A stretch of 64,000 bases of DNA from Phanerochaete sordida (Eukaryota; Basidiomycota; Agaricomycetes; Polyporales; Phanerochaetaceae), in assembly GCA_019973155.2 (NCBI GenBank), contig BPQB01000003.1:868001-932000 (forward strand), read 5' to 3'. The notes under the pieces are model-generated. The model was given only the letters and a program-made list of their open reading frames with translations, was not told where the DNA came from and made no database searches. The position numbers were made by a program, and so were the translations under genes. Positions 10,254 to 20,021 of the stretch are shown piece after piece. The first letter of the stretch is position 1. The number at the start of each line of letters is the position of its first letter.

Positions 10254-11555
10254 TCAGCAGTCCACCACGTCCTGAACGATTCGTAAGAAAGCTGCTTTGC
10301 TCTCCGAGCCCGAAGCAGCGCCCTTGCTCGACTGGCTCTGCTTCCATAGCGCATATAGCCCCTTCAGGCTCTGCCGCAGTGCCGCCTCGTCCTCGGCTTC
10401 CTTCTCGACCGGCGCAGCACTAAAGTCCACCGTAAGGCCGCTCGGAATCTCGTCCAAAATGGGGGACGCCTCATCGCTGGTGACGAGCCCGAGTGCGTCG
10501 TCGGACATGGTGGCTTCGTCTGACGTGTCGGTTTCTAGGGCAGGCGCCTCGATGTCCCCGAAATCGTCAAGGGCGGCCGGGGTGAGGCGCGGCGATATGT
10601 CTGCTAGGAGGCGGGCGAGCACCTTGGGCGATGCGGGGTCAGACATGCGGGACCCTGTCGGGCGGCCCTGGCGCATGATAGAAGGAGGGATCTGTAACGC
10701 CTCGCTGTCGGCGCGAGCGGGCACAGGGAGTGCGTACATAGACTCCATCTCGTTGGTATCATGAGACGGGTCCGCGTAAGGATTGGGCCTACGCCTCTGG
10801 ATAGGTGGAGAGGGTATCGTGGAGTCTGCTGTGCCTGTTCATTGGATGGACACGCATGGTGAGCAAAGACGCCGCGTGGAGACTGGTGAGCACATACCCT
10901 GGACGGTGGCATAGCGAGCCCAGTAGGCATCTTCGCTATCGTCCGCGTCCTTGGAAGAGGCCAGAGCATTCATTGGGGCATCGCCATCAGCGTCGGCTGC
11001 CCCATAAGCATTCCAGTAATCGTCGTCGTCGCTTTCGTCGCTTTGATCGCTGAAACCGTATGGGTTGTACGGGGGCGCTGGCGCCTCGGTTTGGGGAGAG
11101 CTGTCGGGTGAGGTCTGCGACGACAGAACGTCGCCGAGCTCGGGTTTGCTGCCCTTTGGGTATGGCATCAGCTTGGTGTCGTGGAACTTCCAGCCGTCGT
11201 GTTCGTCCCACTGGAAGACGAGCCGGACGGCGTCAGCCTCGCCAGGGGCGTGTATCGCGACGTGGGCATACGTATGCTCGCTGTCGGACGTATACTGCAC
11301 GGGGTATGCTTGTGGGACGTCGTCGTCCACAGGACGCGGCAGGTTCTCGAGCAGGTCGACTGCTTTTTCGGACGTCTCGGACGGCCAGCAGAGGTACTGC
11401 GCGGGCTCGTCTGGGGGTATAGCGAGGAAGTGGTGACGCTGGAGGAGGGGCTTGGAGAGAAGGAAGGGCGGTAGAGGCTGAGCGAGCTGGGAGGGTGGGG
11501 AGATGTACTGGAGGGTGGTCTGGACGGTGGCCGAGGCGAGGGGCGAGGGCGACAT
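10254..11555 (-). CDS. Uncharacterised acidic fungal protein
   Basis: Not recognised. Two exons (11555-10898, 10834-10254) separated by a 63-nt intron with GTATGT and AACAG ends give 412 residues. The first 130 residues look folded, with hydrophobic, aromatic and Pro-rich segments and a WDEHDGWKFHDTKLMPYP block. The middle is Asp/Ser-rich (DQSDESDDDDYWNAYG; DADDSEDAYWARYATVQG), two similar aromatic-acidic repeats ending in YW-x-A/R-Y. The C-terminal third is Ser/Pro-rich and then helical, including a Leu-rich stretch (LRQSLKGLYALWKQ) before the stop. No signal peptide or membrane segment. It shares a promoter region, with clustered GTNAC motifs, with the next gene. The open frame and good intron make it a real gene; function unknown. 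Confidence 0.8.
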
Positions 11556-11931
11556 GGTGTGCGGGGGAGTTTTGCGGGGTAAGGGGAAGGTTCTTGCGGG
11601 GGAGCGGCAGGCAGCTCATATACGGGAGCACTTGGCCAGCCAGGTCCAATGTCCGAATATCAATTTGACCATCAAATACCCGCGCGCACACTCAAATTCG
11701 CACACCGACCGTGATCACCGCCTGCCAGCCCCGTGACACCAGGTGACACCGGCCGATCGTTACACGCCCGTAACGGCCCGTCACGCGGCCCTGTAACACC
11801 GGCTGTTACAGCGCTCTCCAGTGCCCTTCCACGACCCCGACAACGTCTCCGGCGACGAGCTCAGCCCTCTGAGCAACCCTTCCAACACTTCTCCGCCACT
11901 CTTTTGACGACCTTGAACCCTGTCTGTCAAG
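11556..11931. other. Bidirectional promoter region
   Basis: About 375 bp between divergent start codons. It contains the GTNAC cluster and a C-rich leader before the plus-strand gene. No coding feature. Confidence 0.6.
11733..11809. promoter_or_regulatory. Cluster of seven GTNAC palindromes in a bidirectional promoter
   Basis: GTNAC occurs at 11733, 11743, 11759, 11770, 11780, 11793 and 11805 (GTGAC, GTGAC, GTTAC, GTAAC, GTCAC, GTAAC, GTTAC). About 0.3 copies would be expected by chance in 77 bp. Start-to-start spacings are 10, 16, 11, 10, 13 and 12 bp, near one helical turn. Four copies continue as ACACC or ACACG. The cluster lies between two divergent start codons (11555 and 11932). The binding factor is unknown. 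Confidence 0.5.
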
Positions 11932-12511
11932 ATGCGCTTTGCCGCCGTAATCGCGCTACTTGTCCTGCCATTCCTCGCAGTCGCACAGGTATGTCTATCT
12001 CCTCCCACCGCCGGCCAGACATCCGGTTCACACCCCGCCTCCTGCCCAGAGCACTCAAAATAATACAAGTCCTGCTGCGTCTGGCACCGCTACCGTAGCT
12101 CCCTCGGGCTCCAGCACGCAAGCACCCTCGGTCATCCTGTCGACGTCGTTCACGACTGGCGTCGGACTGGGCCCTGGGCGCGTTGCGACCACCTTCACGT
12201 CTTCCGTCGTCTTCACCATCACTCCCACTCCGACGCAGTCTTCAGCGGGGAATAACACTTCCTCGGGCAACAACACCACTTCGTCGAGTAGCAGCCCTTC
12301 ATCCACAGGGCCGCTTCCGACGGCACCCACAGATATCAATGGCGGAGGGGACGGCCCCGGTGGCAATGCACCTGCACCAGGCCAGTCCGCACCTAATGGC
12401 ATCTATGGCCCTCCAGACGGCTACATCTCTGCTGTCCTCGCACTGCCGATCAACGCCTTCCTCGCGTGTATAGCAGCGGTAGCGTTGGGTGGAACGCTGG
12501 TGCTGGGTTGA
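11932..12511 (+). CDS. Small secreted Ser/Thr-rich protein, probably GPI-anchored
   Basis: Exons 11932-11988 and 12050-12511 give 172 residues. Exon 1 is almost exactly a signal peptide (MRFAAVIALLVLPFLAVAQ); the intron follows the predicted cleavage point. The mature part is Ser/Thr/Asn/Pro-rich with several N-x-S/T sites and no Cys, then a Gly/Pro-rich stretch, then a C-terminal hydrophobic tail (VLALPINAFLACIAAVALGG) that ends at the stop, the usual shape of a GPI-attachment signal. Such proteins are typically heavily O-mannosylated cell-wall components. No enzymatic domain is visible. GPI2, an enzyme of GPI-anchor synthesis, is encoded 26 kb away in this window. Confidence 0.82.
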
Positions 12512-12792
12512 GAGATCTGGGTCGGGACAGTCGCGAGGAATATCACTGTTATTTGCCGTGTTCATGGACATCTTGGACGGACTACACTTTGACGATCGCA
12601 TATATATTAGCAGACACCAGGGACTGCATAATACCAGTACACAGCGCACTGTTACGGACAATTACGATTTTGTTGTCTGGTATGCGAACGTTTCGGATGT
12701 GCGTCGTTCTCCATGCATTCCTCCAGAGTTCTCGAGGTCGGCGAGCCAGAATAAAAATCGTAGGCGTTTGATTGGCTTGCGGTGAGACCTCC

Positions 12793-14268
12793 ATGCAGGG
12801 ACACCTGTCGCGGCTCTTTTCGCGTTCTGGTGTTTCTCACCTCCGCCATCCATCCATCGCTTGTCGAACTCTATCTGCAAGGACTGCGCCCGCTTCACAG
12901 GCGATCTTTCTTCAGCACAACCACTTTATGTCCACTTCCGAAACCACAGAGCACCCCGCAAAGAGGCAGAAGATGGAGAAAGTCATTGGCACCCACAACG
13001 GCACGTTCCATTGCGACGAGGCCCTCGCTGTCTACCTGCTGCGCCTCACCCAGGAGTACGCTGGAGCTGGTCGGTGAAAAATATACTGTCCGCGCTCTCA
13101 CACTCAACAAGAGGTTTCACACAGATCTGAAGCGTACCAGAGACCCCGCTGTTCTGGACACTTGCACTATTGTCGTCGATGTCGGCGGCGTGTACGATGA
13201 GGCTAAGCAACGCTTCGACCACCACCAGCGTGGGTTCACCGAGATCTTTGGACATGGCTTCAACACAAAGCTTTCCTCTGCTGGCTTGGTCTACAAGTGA
13301 GTACATCCGGACCCTCCAGCATCCCACCAGTCTGACCAGTCTCGTAGGCACTTTGGCAAGGAGATCATTGCCAATCTGCTCAAGACGACTGTGGACGATC
13401 CTCGCATCGAAGTCCTTTGGCTGAAGCTGTACAGGGTCTGTCACATCATTGCACTTTCTCTCCGCAGGATGCTGAACGGGCCGTAGGAATTCATCGAGGC
13501 GATTGACGCAATCGACAACGGTATCAACCAATATCCCACGGACGTACCGCCCAAGTACCGCATCAGGACCGACGTTTCTGCCAGGGTCGGACACCTGAAC
13601 CCTGCGTGGAACCAGAAGGCCGACGCGCAGACCGTCGATGTAAGCTTCGACATCCAAGCGCTTTCTCGTGCCGAATTGACGAACGGGTTACGCAGTCGCT
13701 CTTCCTGAAGGCCTCTGCCCTTGTCGGCGGCGAGTTTACCGACAGGCTCCAGTACTACGCGGACGCTTGGTTGCCCGCGCGTGACATCGTCGCCGCCGGC
13801 CTCAACGCGCGGAAGAACGCCGACTCCACCGGCAAAATCATCCTGTTCGAGGCATACGCGCCCTGGAAGGCAGGTCCGATCCCTACATCGCAGATGATGT
13901 TGACTGACGTATGCCGCAGGAGCATCTCTTCGAGCTGGAGGCCGACCTCGCCGTCGCAGAGGCCGAAAAGCCCATCTACGTGATCTACCCTGATGAGACC
14001 GGTGGCCAGTGGCGCGTGCAGGCAGTGCCTGTCGCGCCGGAGAGCTTCGAGAGCCGCAAGGCTCTTCCCGAAGCCTGGCGTGGCCTTCGTGATGACGAGC
14101 TGTCCAAGGCATCCGGTGTCGATGGCTGTGTCTTCATTCATGCCAGCGGATTCATCGGAGGTAAGATCAGACTGTGGGGGAGTGACAGCGCACTGACACA
14201 TTGTGCACATAGGCAACAAGACCAAGGAGGGTGCCCTGAAGCTTGCTAAGCTTGCGCTCGAGCTCTGA
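12793..14268 (+). CDS. MYG1: MYG1 3'-5' RNA exonuclease (DHH-like)
   Basis: MYG1 is a conserved 3'-5' RNA exonuclease found in nucleus and mitochondria, linked to rRNA and mitochondrial transcript processing. Exons 12793-13069, 13125-13296, 13348-13435, 13487-13639, 13696-13869, 13920-14160, 14213-14268 give 386 residues. The DHH-like motifs are clear: THNGTFHCDEALAVY (67-81), DTCTIVVDVGGVYD, RFDHHQRGF, and the C-terminal GLRDDELSKASG and FIHASGFIGG. The first 45 residues are basic and amphipathic, a likely mitochondrial presequence; a second in-frame ATG (residue 46) could give the nuclear form. Intron 5 (13870-13919) begins with GC (AAG^GCAGGT); only this gives the family-conserved WKEHLF joint. 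Confidence 0.94.
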
Positions 14269-14776
14269 AGATTGCCACCGGCGACCAAGACTCGGATCTC
14301 GACCGCTCTACCCAATCGCAGGTTATGCTGCGGCCAGCAGAAGAATCTGCTGACGACCCCCTACTGCAGGCGTGATTGCCTCGCATACACCAGGAGTTTC
14401 TGGTCTTCCTCCGTCGTGGGAGGATCAAGCCTCTCGCTGAGGCTTTAGCAATGTGTTACCCCGGTTAGTCCTGGGTTCCGCAGCTTGCGCGGAGGAATGG
14501 CGTGTGGAGGAACTACCTTCGGCTCGAACGTGTGGTCTGTGTTATGTCGTGTACGTAGTGTGTAATGAGATGCCGTTCGCTGCGTTTTGTGTGTGCCTGT
14601 GAGGGCTCGGCAGCCGGATTACCGGCGACCGCGGCGCGCGCACGCGCGCTGGTCTCAGGGCGATCGAACGTCGTCCCAGGCCTTCGCTACCCCGCAGCGG
14701 CAGTAAACAGTGGCGATGACATGCGTTTTGTTGCCGACGCACGGCCCGACGCTGCTCTTCTTCTCTGACTTCCATC
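14269..14776. other. Intergenic region MYG1-SurE
   Basis: About 510 bp between two plus-strand genes: 3' region of MYG1 and promoter of the SurE gene, with a short alternating GCGCGC/ACGCGC run near 14633-14650. No gene seen. Confidence 0.5.
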
Positions 14777-16210
14777 ATGTCGGCGCAGAGACTTCGCGTC
14801 GTGCTCACGGTGGGCCCCTCCGTATGTAGTCTGCACTTCGGCCGACTGACACATAAATTCGCAGAATGATGACGGGCCTCCGAGCCACGATTCGCCGTAC
14901 ATCTACGGCCTGTATCGTCACCTCACAAGGGACTTGGGTGCGTGTTCTGTTCGTGGACTTTGACCGGAACGCTGACAGCTCCGATGCTTAGGTTGGGACG
15001 TGAAGGTGGTCATCCCGAGCACTCAGAAGTCCTGGATAGGTGAGCATGCTGCTGCGAACTCACTCCGCCTTCCGACGTGGCCTGAAATGCGAGGCACACA
15101 GGCAAGGCATACCAAATTACCGACATCATCCGTGGCCGGTACTACTATCCTCGTGACCCTGGTACGTCTAACCACACCACTGGTCCAAGATGCATGTGCT
15201 GATAGCGATTGACGTGCAGACGGTGCAGGAGAGATCTCCAACGAATCACGCCCGCTGAAGGAAGGCGAGGTCGCCGAGTGGGTTCTGTTGGACGGCGTAA
15301 GCCACACTGCCCTGTCCTCCATGCTCCGCGACATTTGCCAATTTACGTCGCCGCCCAGACTCCAGCGACGTGTGCCAACATCGCGCTGCACAATTTGTAC
15401 CCCGGACAGATTGATTTGCTGGTGCGCTCCGCCTGCCTACCCCGCGCTGTTGCCAGGCTGACAGGAACCTGGCCAGATCTCGGGTCCCAACCTCGGACGC
15501 AACAGCTCAGGTGCGTCGCCGCGCCCCCGCAGCCGCGTGCCTCGGGCCTCACCACTGCGCCTGCGCCAGCTGCCTTCGCGCTCTCCTCAGGCACAATCGG
15601 CGCCGCGCTGTCCTCGAGCCTGTCGAAGGTCCGCTCCATAGCCGTCTCGTACGCGACGATCACGCGCCCGATACCGGACGCGTGGTTCGAGCCCGCGCAC
15701 CAGCTCGCGTCGGGCATCATTCGCCACCTATGGGACAACTGGGGGCGCGACGACCGTGGCATCCGCAACGACGAGGTCGACCTGTACAGCATCAACGTGC
15801 CCATGCTCGAGAGCCTGCTCGGGCCCGCGGACATCCCGATCTACTGGACTCGCATGTGGCGCAACTCGTATGGCCGGCTCTTCACAGAGCACGTCGTGTC
15901 GAAGCCTGCGACGTCCCCCGCTGGCCCCGACTCGCTCGACTCCAACGAGCAAGGCATCCTGCCCGGCACCGGCGGGGCTAACGGGACCTGCAAAGACTTG
16001 GTGTTCAAGTTCTCCCCTGAAATGGGCAACCTGATTAATCCTACAGCCGACGAGTTGCCCGTTGGCTCAGATGGATGGGCCATCCGCAACGGTTGGGTTA
16101 GCGTCACTCCCATGCGAGCAGCATTTGCAGAGCCGCCGCACGAGATGGGGGAGACGCCATTGACTCAGAAAGAGTTAGAGCAGAATGCTCTTTGGAAGGT
16201 CAGGTTGTAG
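14777..16210 (+). CDS. SurE-like survival protein / nucleotidase-phosphatase
   Basis: SurE proteins are metal-dependent nucleoside-5'-monophosphate phosphatases. Eight exons (14777-14809, 14865-14937, 14992-15039, 15102-15161, 15220-15296, 15359-15421, 15477-15510, 15570-16210) give 342 residues. The metal site is intact: LTNDDGP at residues 10-16 (interrupted by intron 1 just before NDDG), the SGPNLGRN loop, and a conserved Ser-Gly-Thr helix (ALSSGTIGAAL). The C-terminal part with IPIYWTRMWRNSYGRLF is of the fungal type. It stands alone, without the tubulin-tyrosine-ligase domain fused to SurE in yeast Pby1. No signal peptide. It converges on the GH16 gene with a 108-bp gap. Confidence 0.92.
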
Positions 16211-16318
16211 TGTACTAGACGGTAGAAACAATGTAGGACAAATCTATGGATATCCAAGACTATACTAGGTATTATACATGCAGATCCTAAGAAACGTTGT
16301 ACGGGTCATACAACACCA

Positions 16319-18051
16319 TTACAGTGCTGTGAAGACCAAGCTGAACAGGGTTAATACAAGGGCAACTATGGTTGACGCGGGACGTCTAAGCTGCGCTCCG
16401 TTCACAGCTTTCGACAGAGGAACCTTCCTGTACACCTTCAGGCTGTTGATGGACCACGAAGCATTCTATCCAACGACTCAGACGGTGCTCGCGCTTACGA
16501 CCATTCTTGTACTCACCACGAAGTTGGCAGGATCCATCAAGCGATCAGGGCATGTCCCAGGACATCCCGAGGTAGCATACGAATTGCCAGCCCAGTCTCC
16601 ACAGAATGTGATGTCTACGCAATCGTCGATGAGTGGGAATCGGGCGGTAACCTGCCAAGATGCTCACCGAAAACAATGGAATGGTTAACAAAATTCGCTA
16701 TAGGATCGCATGCCGTAGGGGACAAGGCAGCTACTGGTGGTCCCCATTGGTCAGGGCTAGGTTCGCCTTGTACAATGTCTGCAGGGACGGCCTGCCGGTA
16801 GAAGGACCCTACGAGACGAGTTCATCAGTGACGGTGGCTGTGGTAAGTGGTGGTCAACTTACAAACAGCGATTCCCTCGTCATCCCACTTCATCGCGAAG
16901 ACTCCGCCGCCAGCGGCATCGAACGTCGGGCCATACGATGCCTGACTCCACTCGGTGACACCGCAACCAGCGTTCCCGTTGGCGTTACCGTCACAAACGA
17001 GGTTTGGCTGGCCGTTGGTGCTCTAGTCAGGGAAATGAGCGGTGACACACGGTGCGCGTCCAGACGGTTCACTTACCACAACGGTGCCCGTGAAGTTTTC
17101 GAAGTCGGGAGTGAGGCTACAATCTAAGTAGAAATCGTGAGTGCAGAGTCGGGGAGAGATGGAGCTAGTACGTACTGGCACCTGTATGCCAGGTAACTTG
17201 GTTGTGCTCGTTATCGTGAACACCTTCGATGATATCAATTTCTCCAGTCTGAATCGAAGTCTGTGAGGTCATGGCGAAGCACAAACCAACAGAGGACGTA
17301 CGTAGGGCCATTGTCCACCACCAAGGGTCCACCACGCGGGCCATACACCTGGTCGAAATGAATTTCGTGATGATGTACATGCACGCGGAGAACTTACCGC
17401 ATCCCCATGGAGCTCGGTTGAGGTCCAGTATGAAGAGTCCCGTGTTATACTGCGCCCAGCTCGAGATACGCACGCTGTGTACGATCAGCACCCGAGCGAT
17501 GCTCGCGCACGTACATGATCGCCTACCTGTTCCTGTTCACACCTGAGGCTAGTTGCGTTGTATCATCGCCCTTCATGACTACGACGCCATCCCCCTGGAC
17601 GTAGGCGAGACCATTCGCAAATGCGTAGTCCGCTGTCGTATAGCTAAGGCCGGTTAGAGGGAGGAGATCAATTGCCAATCAATTGTTGCGCGTACTTTAC
17701 GGTTCCACTACGAGGGAATGAGCAAAGTGGTCGAAGGAGTAGTTCTCCGGTTACTTACTGCGTTGGGTCGCCAAAGGTGAAGAACTGGAACCCGCTGCGT
17801 CTCGATCAGTATCACAGTTTTAGTCAAAACGCAATCGGGACGCACTCGAAGAATGTCTTCCCAGCATAGGTGTCTTGGATCGTCCAGACGAAGCTCGATC
17901 CGTCGGACGAGTTCTGGAGATTGTCTCTCTGGTGCAGAGACACTGCGTGGCTGCCTAGCGCAGCCGAGAGGGCGAGGAGGGCGACCGCACCAAGGCGGAG
18001 ATGGCGCACGCTGCCCTGCCGATGATGTGCGGAGCAACCCTGGGAGCGCAT
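16319..18051 (-). CDS. GH16 endo-1,3(4)-beta-glucanase, GPI-anchored
   Basis: Secreted glycoside hydrolase family 16, acting on mixed-link or 1,3-beta-glucan of the fungal wall. Twelve exons: 18051-17846, 17794-17759, 17707-17696, 17643-17527, 17474-17398, 17348-17302, 17260-17182, 17123-17077, 17022-16863, 16808-16668, 16614-16517, 16465-16319; 388 residues. A signal-anchor-like hydrophobic segment (about 20-36) precedes the beta-jelly roll. The catalytic signature E-x-D-x-x-E is GEIDIIEG (E172, D174, E177), preceded by GLFILDLNRAPWGCGVWPAWW. The C-terminus is a hydrophobic tail (ASTIVALVLTLFSLVFTAL) typical of GPI attachment. Exon 3 has only 12 nt. Several N-glycosylation sites are present. 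All exon phases agree, so I trust the model. Confidence 0.92.
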
Positions 18052-18757
18052 GACGGCAGAGAAGGCAAGTAGAAGCCGCAGGAAAATCGTGAAAGTCGTC
18101 GGCAGAAGGTCGTCAAAGTCGTCGGTGGTATGACAGAGGTGTCGCAAGGGGTGGTGCGCTGTTAAGAGCAGGATGAGCCGTATAAATGCGGCCGGATGCT
18201 CGTTCTCAAATAGTCCCAACACGAGGCAGCGCTCCGGGAATTAATGCGCTGCGTACACGTGCTGGCGGCGAGGCTCCGGAGGTGGCCAGGTCGGCGTCGT
18301 GGACGACGGGGAAAGAGAGAGGGCACCCGGGATGAGGCCATTGTATCGTCTGAGGCCTGCTGGGCCGACACCGCTCGTTCTGATAGCCGTCACGGTCTGC
18401 AAACTGTCTGAACAAAGTTCGAACCAACGGGGGACATCGTGGGACGATGATGCCTGCGGTAGCGCACTCCCACGCACAGACATCACTGCGGGAAACGCTT
18501 GCTGAACTTTATTTTGTGAGCTCAGGACAGCCCAAAGTCCACAGTGACAAAGCACTCACGACACAACCACACCTAGTCTCAGCGGGATGAGCGACACTGC
18601 AAGAAAAGCTACTGAGGCTCAGAGAATCACGCGTTCTGGTCATGCGAGCTGGCACGGCAGCATACTTCCATACCATAAGAAATATGATGTAACATGGGCG
18701 TACAAGGACAGAAGCGTAAAGCGGAAGAGAGCATGCAGAGAACGACAAAAGAACAGA
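18052..18757. other. Intergenic region, GH16 promoter and eL15 3' region
   Basis: About 700 bp. AT-rich TTTATA-like sequence near 18180 lies 130 bp before the GH16 ATG. No gene, tRNA or repeat seen; a GTTCGAACC at 18416 lacks the pairing of a tRNA T-arm. Confidence 0.5.
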
Positions 18758-19014
18758 TCACCGGTAACGACGGAGGGAAAGCGTGTTGTGCTTTTTCCAG
18801 GTCGACCAACCGGGGGTGTGGTTGTAGCGGTGACCCTTGCCAAGACCACGGTTCTTCTTGCCAGAGCTGGTAAGACCACGGGACTCGCGGTGCTTGTGGA
18901 CGGGCTTGGTGATCCAGTTGATGCGAGGATCGCGGCGGACCTGAGGGGTCTCTTAGCACAATATACAGACACCGACGTAAAGTAGCACGTACAGCCTTGT
19001 GCGAGGGGTCGACC

Positions 19015-19052
<38 letters not shown>

Positions 19053-19533
19053 CACCCAGTACGAGTTGAGGACACGCAGGTTGCCGCAGCGCTTGCCAAC
19101 ACGCTCCTCAGCAGTGCTCTGGAGGCTGCGCTGGGGCTTGATCTGGTTGACACCCTGGCGGACGGGCTTGCCGTAGGTGGCACCTAAGAGTCTCGTCAGT
19201 ACAGGCTGAGAGCAATCTCCCGAACGTTTTGCGCACCCTTGGGGGCCTGTTTCTTGCGGTTACCGCGGCGAACACGGATACGGTAGATAACGTAGCCCTG
19301 CTTCGCCTTGTAGCCCAGCCGGCGAGCCTTGTCCGGGCGGGAGGGACGGGACGCACGGTGGATAACGTTCAGCTGACGGAACTCCCAGCACCTGGATTTG
19401 CGGACAGGGCCCCTTCAGCACGACACGCTTCCCGAGCGAAGCGAGGCACGACGCACCGGACACGGAGCAGGAATCGGAGGACATCCGACTGCTTCTTTTT
19501 GTAGAGCTCGCCGATGTACTTGTATGCGCCCAT
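18758..19533 (-). CDS. RPL15: 60S ribosomal protein L15 (eL15)
   Basis: Core large-subunit ribosomal protein. Exons 19533-19457, 19391-19237, 19183-18993, 18940-18758 give 201 residues, close to the usual 203-204. The sequence follows the family throughout: [20 protein letters not shown] at the start, [40 protein letters not shown], and the C-terminal [18 protein letters not shown] and GLGKGHRYN. Very basic. Introns are 52-65 nt. A separate long intron (19542-19714) appears to lie in the 5' leader, ending 8 nt before the ATG. Confidence 0.97.
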
Positions 19534-20021
19534 GTTGCGAGCTGGCAGAGGAGGGTGGTCAGTTGCAAGATCAAGCGTCCGAGGTTGGCAGGGGGTCCTC
19601 CATCCGGCCGTCCGACGAGCAATCCACCGATTTCCACCCAGTTTTCACGCCACAAACACAGATCATGGCCTCCTGCATGCGTCCGACAGCAATTCTGGGC
19701 ACAGTCATACTCACCTCTTGAGGTCTTGAGGCTGTTGGCGGCGGGGCTGGCTAGTGCTGAGGGTTTGGGAGGGCGCGCTTCACACAGTTACGTAAGCCAA
19801 AATGTCCGCCTTTGGTAATTCGGCGCTTGGCGTCTACGCGTCGTGGCGTTTGATGGAGCGCTTCGGCTGCAGGCCTTACTGCACCCGCCGAGCGTCGCCG
19901 AGCCCTTGCGTCCAGCAGCGAAAGATGGTCGTGATGAGTCGTTATATTGAGATGCGAGTTTTGCGACTAATGATACAAATGTGTTCCCTATGACATGATT
20001 ATATACCCAAACAAAATGAAT
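19534..20021. other. eL15 promoter/leader and 3' region of the MFS gene
   Basis: About 490 bp, including the leader intron described separately. Otherwise no coding or structural RNA signal. Confidence 0.5.
19542..19714 (-). other. Probable 5'-UTR intron of eL15
   Basis: On the minus strand a GTGAGT donor (19714-19709) follows a purine-rich leader, and a polypyrimidine tract with CTGCCAG acceptor (ending 19542) lies 8 nt before the eL15 ATG; a CAACTGAC branch-like site precedes it. At 173 nt it is about three times the length of the coding introns. Retention would place several out-of-frame ATGs upstream of the start. Needs transcript evidence. Confidence 0.6.

Noticed and set aside
11430..11690. 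Minus-strand frame 11233-11691 as a separate gene
   Set aside because: It overlaps the real 11555 start in another frame and carries no motif; it is a shadow.
19542..19714. Box C/D snoRNA in the eL15 leader intron
   Set aside because: A CTGA near the acceptor is present but the only box-C-like sequence (ATGATCT) is a poor match and the end stem is missing.
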